DNA of 6,166 nt from Minisyncoccota bacterium (GTDB lineage: Bacteria > Patescibacteriota > Minisyncoccia > Phycocordibacterales > Phycocordibacteraceae). The stretch's first letter is position 1. Every line of letters starts with the position of its first letter. Below, piece by piece: positions 1 through 4,952 of the stretch. The stretch spans positions 1-6,166 of the forward strand of contig JAQUAU010000049.1 of assembly GCA_028687085.1 (NCBI GenBank). The letters are read 5' to 3'. The position numbers and the translations under genes are program-made. The notes beneath the pieces are model-generated. The model ran no database searches, had not been told where the DNA came from, and saw only the letters and a program-made list of their open reading frames with translations.

Positions 1-15
1 TGTTTTTTATTACCC

Positions 16-59
16 TGAAAGCTACCCCCATCACAAGAGTAGCTCTCAATGTGTGATGG
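16..59 (-). promoter_or_regulatory. Structured leader RNA with two interleaved, competing stems
   Basis: Two inverted repeats interleave. One pairs 52-59 with 28-35 (minus strand CCATCACA with TGTGATGG, 8 of 8), extended by AGAG/CTCT around a CTA triloop next to it. The other pairs 39-48 with 16-25 (minus strand TGAGAGCTAC with GTAGCTTTCA, 10 pairs including one G-U). On the plus strand the same position would be an A-C mismatch, so the minus-strand RNA is favoured, in line with gene direction and the promoter at 75-103. The connecting loops are only 2-3 nt, so a full pseudoknot looks sterically tight and the stems probably exclude each other. The downstream gene lies beyond the left edge. 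Structure is seen; the regulatory role is inferred. Confidence 0.5.
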
Positions 60-74
60 AATATTTGTTTTTTT

Positions 75-103
75 ATATTACCACCTTTTCCAATTACTGC
101 CTA
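75..103 (-). promoter_or_regulatory. Degenerate third member of the promoter family
   Basis: Minus strand: -35-like TAGGCA (98-103), a 17-base spacer (81-97), then TAATAT (75-80) as -10. Both hexamers are only 4 of 6 to consensus, but the spacer carries ATTGGAAAAGG at the same offset as in the two stronger promoters at 2939-2967 and 4953-4981. The flanking ACT before the -35 and the CA at its end are also shared. Transcription would start near 68 and enter the structured leader toward the left edge. The call rests mainly on alignment with the other two copies. Confidence 0.45.
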
Positions 104-111
104 GTGGATAA
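103..111 (-). other. DnaA-box-like nonamer TTATCCACT
   Basis: The minus strand reads TTATCCACT, which differs from the classical E. coli DnaA box (TTATCCACA) at the last base. It abuts and overlaps by one base the -35 of the promoter at 75-103. The same nonamer occurs 20 bases upstream of the promoter at 4953-4981 (5001-5009). Two sites 4.9 kb apart do not make an origin. They may be shared upstream promoter sequence, or chance. Confidence 0.2.
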
Positions 112-118
112 GAAGTGA

Positions 119-418
119 TTATCTGTAGCGCCCTACCTCTTTTCGGGCATTGATGATGAAGTTTTCGACTTCCTGCCTGAGATTGTAGGAGTTTTTGTAG
201 TCCACGTACTCATTGGTGATCATTGAATGGTCTTCGGCCTCTTTTCGTGAACATCTGTAGTCTTCCATGATCTCCATTTGCCTAATTTTCCACGTCCTTT
301 TTTTGAATACCTCATCCTGATCCAAGAAGTATGTCAAGCCAGTCAGTTCGTGTGCGTAGGAGCTGAATTGCTCCACATTGATGTCAGACTTTGTGGCGAT
401 TGCCCGGGCGGTATCCAT
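119..418 (-). CDS. Small helical phage protein of unknown function (possible 3' part of a split gene)
   Basis: This 99-residue charged protein is predicted to be mostly helical and has no motif I recognise as catalytic. Its C-terminal half (KIRQMEIMEDYRCSRKEAED, then LRQEVENFIINARKEVGRYR) resembles small coiled-coil phage proteins often found near recombination genes; that comparison is from memory. The first ATG is at 416-418 and has no Shine-Dalgarno. The frame stays open for 17 more codons upstream with protein-like content (EWIKNRDYAIARASKIL), as far as the TAA at 470-472. That TAA is also the stop of the preceding gene, so both lie in one frame. Either the start is a non-ATG codon in 419-469 or a nonsense change has split a roughly 200-residue gene. 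It ends with TAA at 119, just before the promoter at 75-103. I am fairly sure the frame is coding but not sure of the start. Confidence 0.65.
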   Translation of the reverse strand: MDTARAIATKSDINVEQFSSYAHELTGLTYFLDQDEVFKKRTWKIRQMEIMEDYRCSRKEAEDHSMITNEYVDYKNSYNLRQEVENFIINARKEVGRYR

Positions 419-469
419 CAGGATCTTGCTTGCTCGAGCAATGGCATAGTCGCGATTCTTGATCCATTC

Positions 470-718
470 TTACTTCTTTGCTGGATCACTATCTTTGTCG
501 AATAACACGTCTACGCTTGGGATGCTTTCCTGATCGATGTATGTCTTGAATTCCTTGATGTTTTTTTCTCGCTCTCCTTGAAATTTAGTGAGATACGATT
601 CGATTTCTTCCTTGTTGATTTCTTCACCATCGGCTAGCATCTCGTCAAAGAATTGCATCAACTTTCCTTCGTAGTATGCCTTCTTCAGTTTTTTTGGATC
701 CAATTTTTTCTCGGCCAT
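470..718 (-). CDS. Small charged phage protein of unknown function
   Basis: I do not recognise this 82-residue acidic/basic protein. It opens MAEKKLDPKKLKKAYYEGKL and looks helical throughout, with an amphipathic middle (INKEEIESYLTKFQGEREKN). I chose the ATG at 716-718, one base after the TAA of the upstream exonuclease gene (720-722), which suits tight operon packing. An in-frame ATG at 731-733 would add five residues and overlap the exonuclease. Neither start has a good Shine-Dalgarno. Its TAA at 470-472 is followed in the same frame by coding-like codons that run into the next gene. It could therefore be the 5' part of a split gene or an independent small protein co-transcribed with the recombination pair. 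Confidence 0.7.
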   Translation of the reverse strand: MAEKKLDPKKLKKAYYEGKLMQFFDEMLADGEEINKEEIESYLTKFQGEREKNIKEFKTYIDQESIPSVDVLFDKDSDPAKK

Positions 719-719
719 A

Positions 720-1577
720 TTAGTTGAGAGCATCTAGTCGACGCTTGATTACTACGCACCCAAGGAATGCATCGAAGTCTCCCTTGTGTTCGCTCGCAGG
801 TATTTCGAAGGCCGTGAAGGATCCGTCATCCTTGCTGAAGTACATGATCCATTTGGATCCGTATTTTTTACCAGTTTCTTCTTCTTTGGCCGCTTGATAT
901 CCTGACACCTGCATTCGGTGTTCCGGGTATGCTGTCACTCCTACCACCTTCCATCTGCCGTCCACCTGCTTTTTAATTTCTCGGTATTTTCCAGTCTTGA
1001 AGTCTCCGATGTGGACTATCTTGTGTTTCTCAGCGGCGAGTGTGAAGATTACATCCAGCGTTCCGACATACTTGTATTTCAGCGAGTTGATCGGTTCTTC
1101 GCTTGCTACGAATTTCACACCATGTTGCTTCACCCAGTCTAGGAAGGCAAGATATCCTCGGAAGACTCTATCGTCATATTCTGCAGGATTTACGTGTGGC
1201 TCTTTCTTTCCGGCCATCTTTGCGTTGATGTATCCTTCGGCCAGTGCATGCACCTCTTTCCCGAGGTCGGCCGCTTCATCCTTTCGCTCGCGATATTTCA
1301 CGACTGCTTCTTGGATGTCTTTGATTCTGATTTTTCCACCGTCTTCGATAATGGTGATCAGATGAGTCATCGTCAGGTTTGATGCCCAGTAGAGTAGTGC
1401 TTGCGATTTATCGATGACGTGTGTGAATGTCGTCACACCCTGAGCCCTTTCAGAATCGCTCCATGTCTTTCCCTTCAGGACACTGACCATGTAGCGATGG
1501 CTTGATTCGTAGAATTCTATCAGCACTTTTCCGCCGTATAGTTTGATCAACTTGTCCGGCTGTTTTTTTGTTGCCAT
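720..1577 (-). CDS. PD-(D/E)XK superfamily exonuclease (RecB/Cas4-like nuclease fold)
   Basis: A 285-residue metal-dependent nuclease, probably a 5'-3' dsDNA exonuclease that makes single strands for the annealing protein encoded just upstream. The superfamily motifs are in order: GKEVHALAE with H110, an acidic pair at E160-E161, GTLD with D175, the core DFK at D192-K194 within GDFKTGK, and a Q-type helix MQVSGYQAA with Q223. The N-terminal stretch around VTTFTHVIDKSQAL and the following Trp are typical of phage members with this architecture. No CxxC set for an iron-sulfur cluster is visible, which argues against a true Cas4. The start ATG (1575-1577) lies two bases after the preceding stop, and the next gene begins one base after this stop, so the set is surely one transcript. 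Nuclease fold is well supported; polarity of digestion is inferred. Confidence 0.85.
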   Translation of the reverse strand: MATKKQPDKLIKLYGGKVLIEFYESSHRYMVSVLKGKTWSDSERAQGVTTFTHVIDKSQALLYWASNLTMTHLITIIEDGGKIRIKDIQEAVVKYRERKDEAADLGKEVHALAEGYINAKMAGKKEPHVNPAEYDDRVFRGYLAFLDWVKQHGVKFVASEEPINSLKYKYVGTLDVIFTLAAEKHKIVHIGDFKTGKYREIKKQVDGRWKVVGVTAYPEHRMQVSGYQAAKEEETGKKYGSKWIMYFSKDDGSFTAFEIPASEHKGDFDAFLGCVVIKRRLDALN

Positions 1578-1579
1578 AT

Positions 1580-2431
1580 TTATTTTTTAATTGGTTTTTT
1601 AGCTATCTCCACTAGCACGACCTTTGCCAGTGTTTCGTCCACCTCTTCGAATGAGGAGAGTTGAGCATCAGTCACTTTGTTAACATATTCTACCGCACCT
1701 CGAGCCGTTTCAATTCCCCTTTTGAAAAGTTCGATTTTCAGTTTTGCTATGAAGCTGAATGCGTTTGTGTTGACCGTGGTGGTTTCCTGTTTATCTCCGG
1801 GCATTTCTTCAGCAGTCACCTTGGCCGCTTCAGTGATCACGTGGGCTTGTTCATCGCTCACTTCATTTTTGTTTCGCATTACTCCCAGCGTTTTGACCGC
1901 ATCTTCGATTGCTCTTGCTCCAATGAAGTCTGACATCGCTCTATTCTTCGCTCGAGTTTCTGCCATCATATTCAGAGTCTCTTTTACCGCCGCCAGTTTG
2001 ATGTTGGTTTTGGTTGCTTCGCCTACCGCCCGAGCCGCTTCATCCCAGTTTCCCTTTGCATCTTTCACTTCGATGATTGCTTCCACGATGGCGTACTGTT
2101 CGTTTGGATCTGCGAAGTGTTTCCATTCGGTTTTTATTCGGTACTTGTCAGCGTGATATTCTCGCATCTTGATCTTCCATCCGACTTTGTTTATGTACGG
2201 CTGGTTTGCTAGGATGGTGATTCCTTGCGGTGGCAATTTAAAAACAGCAGTGGCCAGATTCATCATCTGATTTGCTACTGCTGTCTTAATATCCTCACGG
2301 CCAGATGCCATGATTTCGGATGCGTTTGACCAGATCATTTCCTTTTTTGCAGGTTGACTGGTATGCACCACCATTTCACTTTTCACTTTGGTTTTTTTCG
2401 AAGTGACCTTCTTCGCCTTCTCTTTTTTCAT
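1580..2431 (-). CDS. Probable single-strand DNA annealing protein (Rad52/ERF-like, tentative)
   Basis: A 283-residue protein likely to bind and anneal single-stranded DNA during phage recombination. It has a Lys-rich N-terminus (1-30), then a compact domain at about 35-180. Recognisable blocks are QPYINKVGWKIKMREYH near 78, an alternating strand (YAIVEAIIEVKDAKGNW), GEATKTN at about 137, and MAETRAKNRAMSDFIG at 156-171. From memory, the ETRA(K/I)NRA block marks a family of phage and prokaryotic proteins linked to recombination. The C-terminal 190-283 looks like a flexible linker followed by a helical tail. Position supports the call: the exonuclease starts two bases downstream, the usual arrangement of Red/RecET-type pairs. 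The start at 2429-2431 has no Shine-Dalgarno. The exact annealing-protein superfamily cannot be settled by eye. Confidence 0.6.
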   Translation of the reverse strand: MKKEKAKKVTSKKTKVKSEMVVHTSQPAKKEMIWSNASEIMASGREDIKTAVANQMMNLATAVFKLPPQGITILANQPYINKVGWKIKMREYHADKYRIKTEWKHFADPNEQYAIVEAIIEVKDAKGNWDEAARAVGEATKTNIKLAAVKETLNMMAETRAKNRAMSDFIGARAIEDAVKTLGVMRNKNEVSDEQAHVITEAAKVTAEEMPGDKQETTTVNTNAFSFIAKLKIELFKRGIETARGAVEYVNKVTDAQLSSFEEVDETLAKVVLVEIAKKPIKK

Positions 2432-2453
2432 ACGTGTGATGTTTAATTATTGA

Positions 2454-2900
2454 TTATTTTTTATTCAACATTCGCAACATCTCACTAAGTCGACCTTCCC
2501 AGTATAGATGCCTTGTTGATCCTTTATCTTTTTTCTCCCAATACTTCGCCGAACTTCTTATCTTTTTAAGTTCGTACGAACATTTGGTACACATTTTTTT
2601 TCTTCCCTGAGACGGTTTTATTCTCATTTCTATTCCGCATGTTTTGCATATAACCATTCTTTTATCTCCTTCAATATAATTATTTTCAGCATCATATTTT
2701 TCATGACACTTTTTGCATACTCTCATCCAGTCTTTTGGTTCTTCGCTATATTTGTGATCCTTGTTTGCCCATTCATATCCGGCACCATCTTTGGTTGTTT
2801 TGCACATATCACACTTGCTTGGTTTTCCAAGTTTTTTTTGCATCTTCATGTGAAGTCCTGCGTATGATATTCCCTTTATTTTGCTGTCTCTTTTAGCCAT
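2454..2900 (-). CDS. HNH-like protein with two zinc-binding knuckle pairs
   Basis: A 148-residue basic protein. The N-terminal module is the common phage HNH-type form: C30-x2-C33, then YEWANKDHKYS (42-52), DWMRVCKKCHEKYD with C62, C65 and H66. The YEWAN...HKY segment sits where the catalytic His region of HNH nucleases lies, so endonuclease activity is possible, but some such proteins may be only DNA-binding. A second module has C85-x2-C88 and C104-x2-C107, forming a separate zinc ribbon, followed by a basic tail ending RLSEMLRMLNKK. The ATG at 2898-2900 overlaps the end of the preceding gene by 25 bases; AAGAG lies four bases upstream as a weak ribosome site. The promoter at 2939-2967 points at this gene with a leader of about 30 nt. 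It may head the recombination sub-operon. Confidence 0.75.
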   Translation of the reverse strand: MAKRDSKIKGISYAGLHMKMQKKLGKPSKCDMCKTTKDGAGYEWANKDHKYSEEPKDWMRVCKKCHEKYDAENNYIEGDKRMVICKTCGIEMRIKPSQGRKKMCTKCSYELKKIRSSAKYWEKKDKGSTRHLYWEGRLSEMLRMLNKK

Positions 2901-3082
2901 ATCTCTTGTTTTGTTATCACTGAAATTATCTTAATTCCAGTATGCTCTCTTTTCCAATGTCTGTCAAGTGTCTTGTTTAGTCCGTGTTTCTTGACTAATT
3001 CTCGGATGTACCAATTACACGCCTTGATATGCTTCACTTGTTTGATTGAGTTGAGCGAGTCAACGAGTTTGAATTGTTTCAT
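2876..3082 (-). CDS. 68-residue protein of unknown function
   Basis: I do not recognise this protein. It is basic and predicted to be helical in its first two thirds (VDSLNSIKQVKHIKACNWYI, then RELVKKHGLNKTLDRHWKRE), ending in a short strand-like part (IKIISVITKQEIW). Support for a real gene: an ATG at 3080-3082 with AAGGA about seven bases upstream, a 15-base gap from the previous stop, and conserved direction. A complication is that codons for TLDRHWKREHT lie exactly over the promoter at 2939-2967, so this part must serve both protein and promoter. The open frame in the gap at 4935-5165 shows LDKHWKREYT at its own promoter copy; shared promoter DNA explains that most simply. The 3' end overlaps the HNH-like gene by 25 bases. 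Confidence 0.55.
   Translation of the reverse strand: MKQFKLVDSLNSIKQVKHIKACNWYIRELVKKHGLNKTLDRHWKREHTGIKIISVITKQEIWLKETAK
2939..2967 (-). promoter_or_regulatory. Sigma70-type promoter inside the 3' end of the 68-residue gene
   Basis: Minus strand: TTGACA (2962-2967), a 17-base spacer GACATTGGAAAAGAGAG (2945-2961), and CATACT (2939-2944). The -35 is perfect and the -10 is 4 of 6. Transcription would start near 2932 and read into the HNH-like gene at 2900 and the recombination genes behind it. The spacer matches the promoter at 4953-4981 over ACATTGGAAAAG, and similarity extends upstream through GACTA about 15 bases before the -35. Confidence 0.7.
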
Positions 3083-3097
3083 CTCTTTTCCTTTATT

Positions 3098-3502
3098 TTA
3101 ATTATGTAGCCACTCCATTCTTTCCTGCACTCCTTTATCTACCTTCGGAGTTTTTATTTCTTCCTGCTTTATTACTTCTACGATTGGTTCCGGCGTTGTC
3201 GGGTATTGGATCCTGAATGGAATCCTTTCCACTTGGCAGTATTGAGCGTATTCTATCTGTTCTTTCGTGAGCACCACCAAGTCGTGGATCGGGATGATGT
3301 GGAGTTTTACTCCCCCGGATACTTCTTGGATCGGATATCGCAGTGCGATGTCTTTCCGCATGTAGTAGACGTGCGGATATAGTCGCTCACCGTCTGTTTT
3401 GGTGTATGTGATTTCAATCAGCAGGTCGTCTTTTATGATTTTTTTGTTGACTCCGATGGACTCAGTTTTCCATATCGGAGCTTTGATGTATACGTTGATC
3501 AT
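3098..3502 (-). CDS. Conserved-looking phage protein of unknown function
   Basis: A 134-residue protein that I cannot assign. The first 85 residues look like a compact beta-rich domain: strands around INVYIKAPIWKT, LLIEITYTKTDGERLYPHVY, a helix MRKDIALRYPI, and GGVKLHIIPIHDLVVL. A helix (TKEQIEYAQYC) and a Pro/Glu/Lys-rich tail follow. I chose the ATG at 3500-3502 because the upstream part of the frame overlaps the zinc-ribbon gene and reads less like protein; an ATG at 3560-3562 would add 20 residues. No Shine-Dalgarno is evident. Even so, 41 bases overlap the end of the zinc-ribbon gene, more than elsewhere in this operon. It ends 15 bases before the 68-residue gene. Real gene likely; function unknown. 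Confidence 0.7.
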   Translation of the reverse strand: MINVYIKAPIWKTESIGVNKKIIKDDLLIEITYTKTDGERLYPHVYYMRKDIALRYPIQEVSGGVKLHIIPIHDLVVLTKEQIEYAQYCQVERIPFRIQYPTTPEPIVEVIKQEEIKTPKVDKGVQERMEWLHN

Positions 3503-3656
3503 CGAATAGTTTCGCTTGGTTTGGATTAGGTACCGATCTCCGACACGATCGGCAGGTTGCATCTTTGGCTTTTTGTTTTTTGTGAGACTGCCGGTGACTC
3601 TTGCCGCATCTATCGCAGGTGAAGTACCAGACTCGTCTCTCTTTGATTTTACTCAT
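3462..3656 (-). CDS. Small zinc-ribbon protein
   Basis: A 64-residue protein with two CxxC knuckles, C14-x2-C17 and C35-x2-C38, spaced as in a single-zinc ribbon, with a strongly basic stretch between them (HRQSHKKQKAKD). It probably binds nucleic acid or acts as a small adaptor. I chose the ATG at 3654-3656: it overlaps the stop of the LexA-like gene by eight bases, and AAAAGG sits just upstream. A longer frame from 3698 would overlap the LexA-like gene by 50 bases and add only a Ser/Arg-rich stretch. The 3' end overlaps the next gene by 41 bases, so the last 14 residues may be unconstrained. The zinc-ribbon call is secure from the cysteines; the role is not known. Confidence 0.7.
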   Translation of the reverse strand: MSKIKERRVWYFTCDRCGKSHRQSHKKQKAKDATCRSCRRSVPNPNQAKLFDDQRIHQSSDMEN

Positions 3657-3876
3657 TGCCTTTTGGGATGAGTTCGATCTTGCGGAATTTCTTCGCAATG
3701 TTGAATCGTACCCATCCTTTTTTTACGAGGTTTTTGACGTGGCTCTCGACCGCTTGAGTCGTCATGTCTGTTCGGATCGCTATTTCCTGATATGTTGGAG
3801 AGAATCCGAAGTCTGTGATGTATCCTGCAATGTAGGCATAGACTTTTTCTTGAATTGGTGTGAGTTTTTCCTTCAT
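3649..3876 (-). CDS. Stand-alone LexA-type winged-helix DNA-binding protein
   Basis: The 75 residues match the N-terminal DNA-binding domain of LexA along its length: LTPIQEKVYAYIAGYITDFG (5-24) is helix 1, SPTYQEIAIRTDM (26-38) helix 2, and TTQAVESHVKNLVKKGWV (39-56) the recognition helix with the start of the wing. The LexA autoprotease domain (Ala-Gly cleavage site, Ser/Lys dyad) is absent, so RecA-triggered self-cleavage is not expected. The gene begins in an ATGA overlap with the stop of the previous gene, which implies translational coupling. It is likely a small phage repressor or activator; candidate targets are the repeated promoter spacers in this window, a guess not proved here. 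No CTGT-N8-ACAG SOS box was noticed by eye. Confidence 0.8.
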   Translation of the reverse strand: MKEKLTPIQEKVYAYIAGYITDFGFSPTYQEIAIRTDMTTQAVESHVKNLVKKGWVRFNIAKKFRKIELIPKGNE

Positions 3877-4115
3877 GATTGTAGTGTTAGTGATTTATAA
3901 TTTTTGTCTGCTACGAGCACCGTTTGACCTGTTGATAATTTCACGATCCAGTCTCCTGCTTGGATGTTCATTCTACCGAGTGCGGTATCTACGAATCCCC
4001 AACTCATGTCTCGTGGCGTTATCTTGTTCCATGGCCTCACTTGCTCAGGCCATTCTTTTTCTTCCGGGTTGAATTGTTTGGCCTCTACAATTTCCGGTAT
4101 TTTTGTTTTAGTCAT
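3873..4115 (-). CDS. Phage protein with GDWIV motif, function unknown
   Basis: 80 residues with a middle and C-terminus typical of a widespread small phage protein type: a WGFVDT strand (39-44), then AGDWIVKLSTGQTVLVADKN (53-72), and a last strand ending LTLQS. From memory, phage homologues read roughly PGDWI-(I/V)-x-G-E-x-Y-P-C-K-x-D-x-F and have no established role. The Cys and Phe seen in many members are missing here, so it is a divergent copy. The ATG at 4113-4115 overlaps the previous gene by eight bases; the only ribosome-site candidate, AAGGGA, is rather distant. The stop is coupled to the LexA-like gene by an ATGA overlap. Confidence 0.7.
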   Translation of the reverse strand: MTKTKIPEIVEAKQFNPEEKEWPEQVRPWNKITPRDMSWGFVDTALGRMNIQAGDWIVKLSTGQTVLVADKNYKSLTLQS

Positions 4116-4296
4116 CTTTTTTGTTTTCCCTTATTATTTCTGCTTCTTGCTCGTATTGCTCATCGAGCACTCCACATAGTCGGTTGAATTCTTGTATCTG
4201 CTCTATGGATCCGATATATAAGTTTTCGTGTTCTCCTTTTCTGATTTCAAGTCCGAGCTGGATCGCTATTTTTACCTCGTCTTGTTGTGTTATCAT
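4108..4296 (-). CDS. 62-residue acidic protein of unknown function
   Basis: I do not recognise this protein. It is acidic and Glu/Gln-rich, with a short strand-like centre (ENLYIGS) between two helices (QDEVKIAIQLGLEIRKGEHE and IEQIQEFNRLCGVLDEQYEQ). It has no metal-binding or catalytic motif. The case for a real gene is good because it has the only textbook Shine-Dalgarno in the window, GGAGGT six bases before the ATG. It lies 21 bases downstream of the 3D-domain gene and overlaps the GDWIV gene by eight bases. The strong ribosome site suggests this is one of the best translated proteins of the operon. Confidence 0.65.
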   Translation of the reverse strand: MITQQDEVKIAIQLGLEIRKGEHENLYIGSIEQIQEFNRLCGVLDEQYEQEAEIIRENKKDD

Positions 4297-4302
4297 TTTT
4301 CC

Positions 4303-4308
4303 ACCTCC
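4303..4308 (-). promoter_or_regulatory. Strong Shine-Dalgarno GGAGGT
   Basis: The minus strand reads GGAGGT followed by GGAAAA and the ATG of the 62-residue gene, a spacing of six. It is unusual here because most genes in the window start without any visible Shine-Dalgarno. It shows that the host ribosome can use the element, and it confirms the start at 4296. Confidence 0.8.
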
Positions 4309-4317
4309 CTCTAGTTT

Positions 4318-4890
4318 TTATTTGATTACTTCGTACTCTATATTTTGTCTGCCGAATTTTATCGCTTCATCGTGAGATGCCATGTATATGTCGAAGTGGT
4401 CGCAGTCGTATCGTGAGTTCATCCGGTCTTCGACTACCTTGATTTTTCCGTTCACTTTGACCTTAGTTCCGAAGTCTAGGCAGTTGTTGGCTATGGCACC
4501 CTCGTATACCTTCTTTCCGCTTGCCATTGTGTATGGATCCGCATCAGTCTGTCCTACCTCGCTATTGTAGGCTGTCCATTCGCCGGATTTTGCGTTCTGC
4601 GGTGCTTTTGGCTCCGATGTGGCCGTTGATGCCATTACTGGGCTTGCGACCGTCTCATTGATGATTGTGATGGTTTTGGAGGCCATCAGGTTTGCCATGT
4701 CTATCTGCTTCAGCTGTCCGATTAGGGCATTTACCAGCATTATGCACAGGATAGCATCTTTGATCATCACCCAGCCGTGTGGATACTCTCCCCAGAGCAG
4801 GAATGGATCGTGTTTCTTTTTGAATGTGCCTTTTTTGGTTCTGTCTTGCATTTCAGCCCTTTTTTGGGCTATTTTTGCTTGTACGTTCAT
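4318..4890 (-). CDS. Membrane-anchored 3D-domain (RlpA/MltA-like barrel) cell-wall protein
   Basis: A 190-residue protein with a positively charged N-terminus (1-27), one membrane segment (about 41-60, MIKDAILCIMLVNALIG), a Ser/Ala/Thr-rich linker (80-102) and a C-terminal 3D domain. The domain's three aspartates are visible: D118 in DPYTMASG, D155 in VVEDRM, D167 in HFDIYM. GAIANNCLDFGTKVKV is the typical strand between them. This fold occurs in lytic transglycosylase-related and muralytic phage proteins, so it likely acts on peptidoglycan outside the membrane. It has its own promoter (4953-4981). The start used is 4888-4890, without a Shine-Dalgarno; an in-frame ATG at 4849-4851 has AAGGG upstream and is an alternative. 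It is oddly separated from the lysis genes by a terminator. Confidence 0.8.
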   Translation of the reverse strand: MNVQAKIAQKRAEMQDRTKKGTFKKKHDPFLLWGEYPHGWVMIKDAILCIMLVNALIGQLKQIDMANLMASKTITIINETVASPVMASTATSEPKAPQNAKSGEWTAYNSEVGQTDADPYTMASGKKVYEGAIANNCLDFGTKVKVNGKIKVVEDRMNSRYDCDHFDIYMASHDEAIKFGRQNIEYEVIK

Positions 4891-4952
4891 ACTTTTGTTT
4901 TTGTGGGCTTCACCCTAGCCTTTTTGGTTAGTTATTATTCACCCTTGCTTAC

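Noticed and set aside
28..80. Intrinsic terminator on the plus strand (hairpin 28-59 followed by a T-run near 67-74)
   Set aside because: The T-run begins about eight bases after the stem and there are no plus-strand genes to terminate. On the minus strand the stem is followed by G-rich sequence.
470..472. Reassigned TAA codon (alternative genetic code)
   Set aside because: TAA ends many other genes here at sensible places, including 720, 1580, 2454, 3649 and 5472, and no internal TAA, TAG or TGA is found in any confident gene.
997..1365. Plus-strand open frame opposite the exonuclease gene
   Set aside because: The minus strand here carries clear nuclease motifs; the plus frame is a Ser/Phe-rich shadow without a ribosome site.
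720..1577. Cas4 or part of a CRISPR system
   Set aside because: No cysteines for an iron-sulfur cluster at the expected ends, no cas neighbours, and no regularly spaced repeats anywhere in the window.
1677..2156. A 159-residue plus-strand open frame opposite the annealing-protein gene
   Set aside because: It is Ser/Ala/Phe-rich low-information sequence, as expected from the antisense of a real gene; it has no motif and opposes all other genes.
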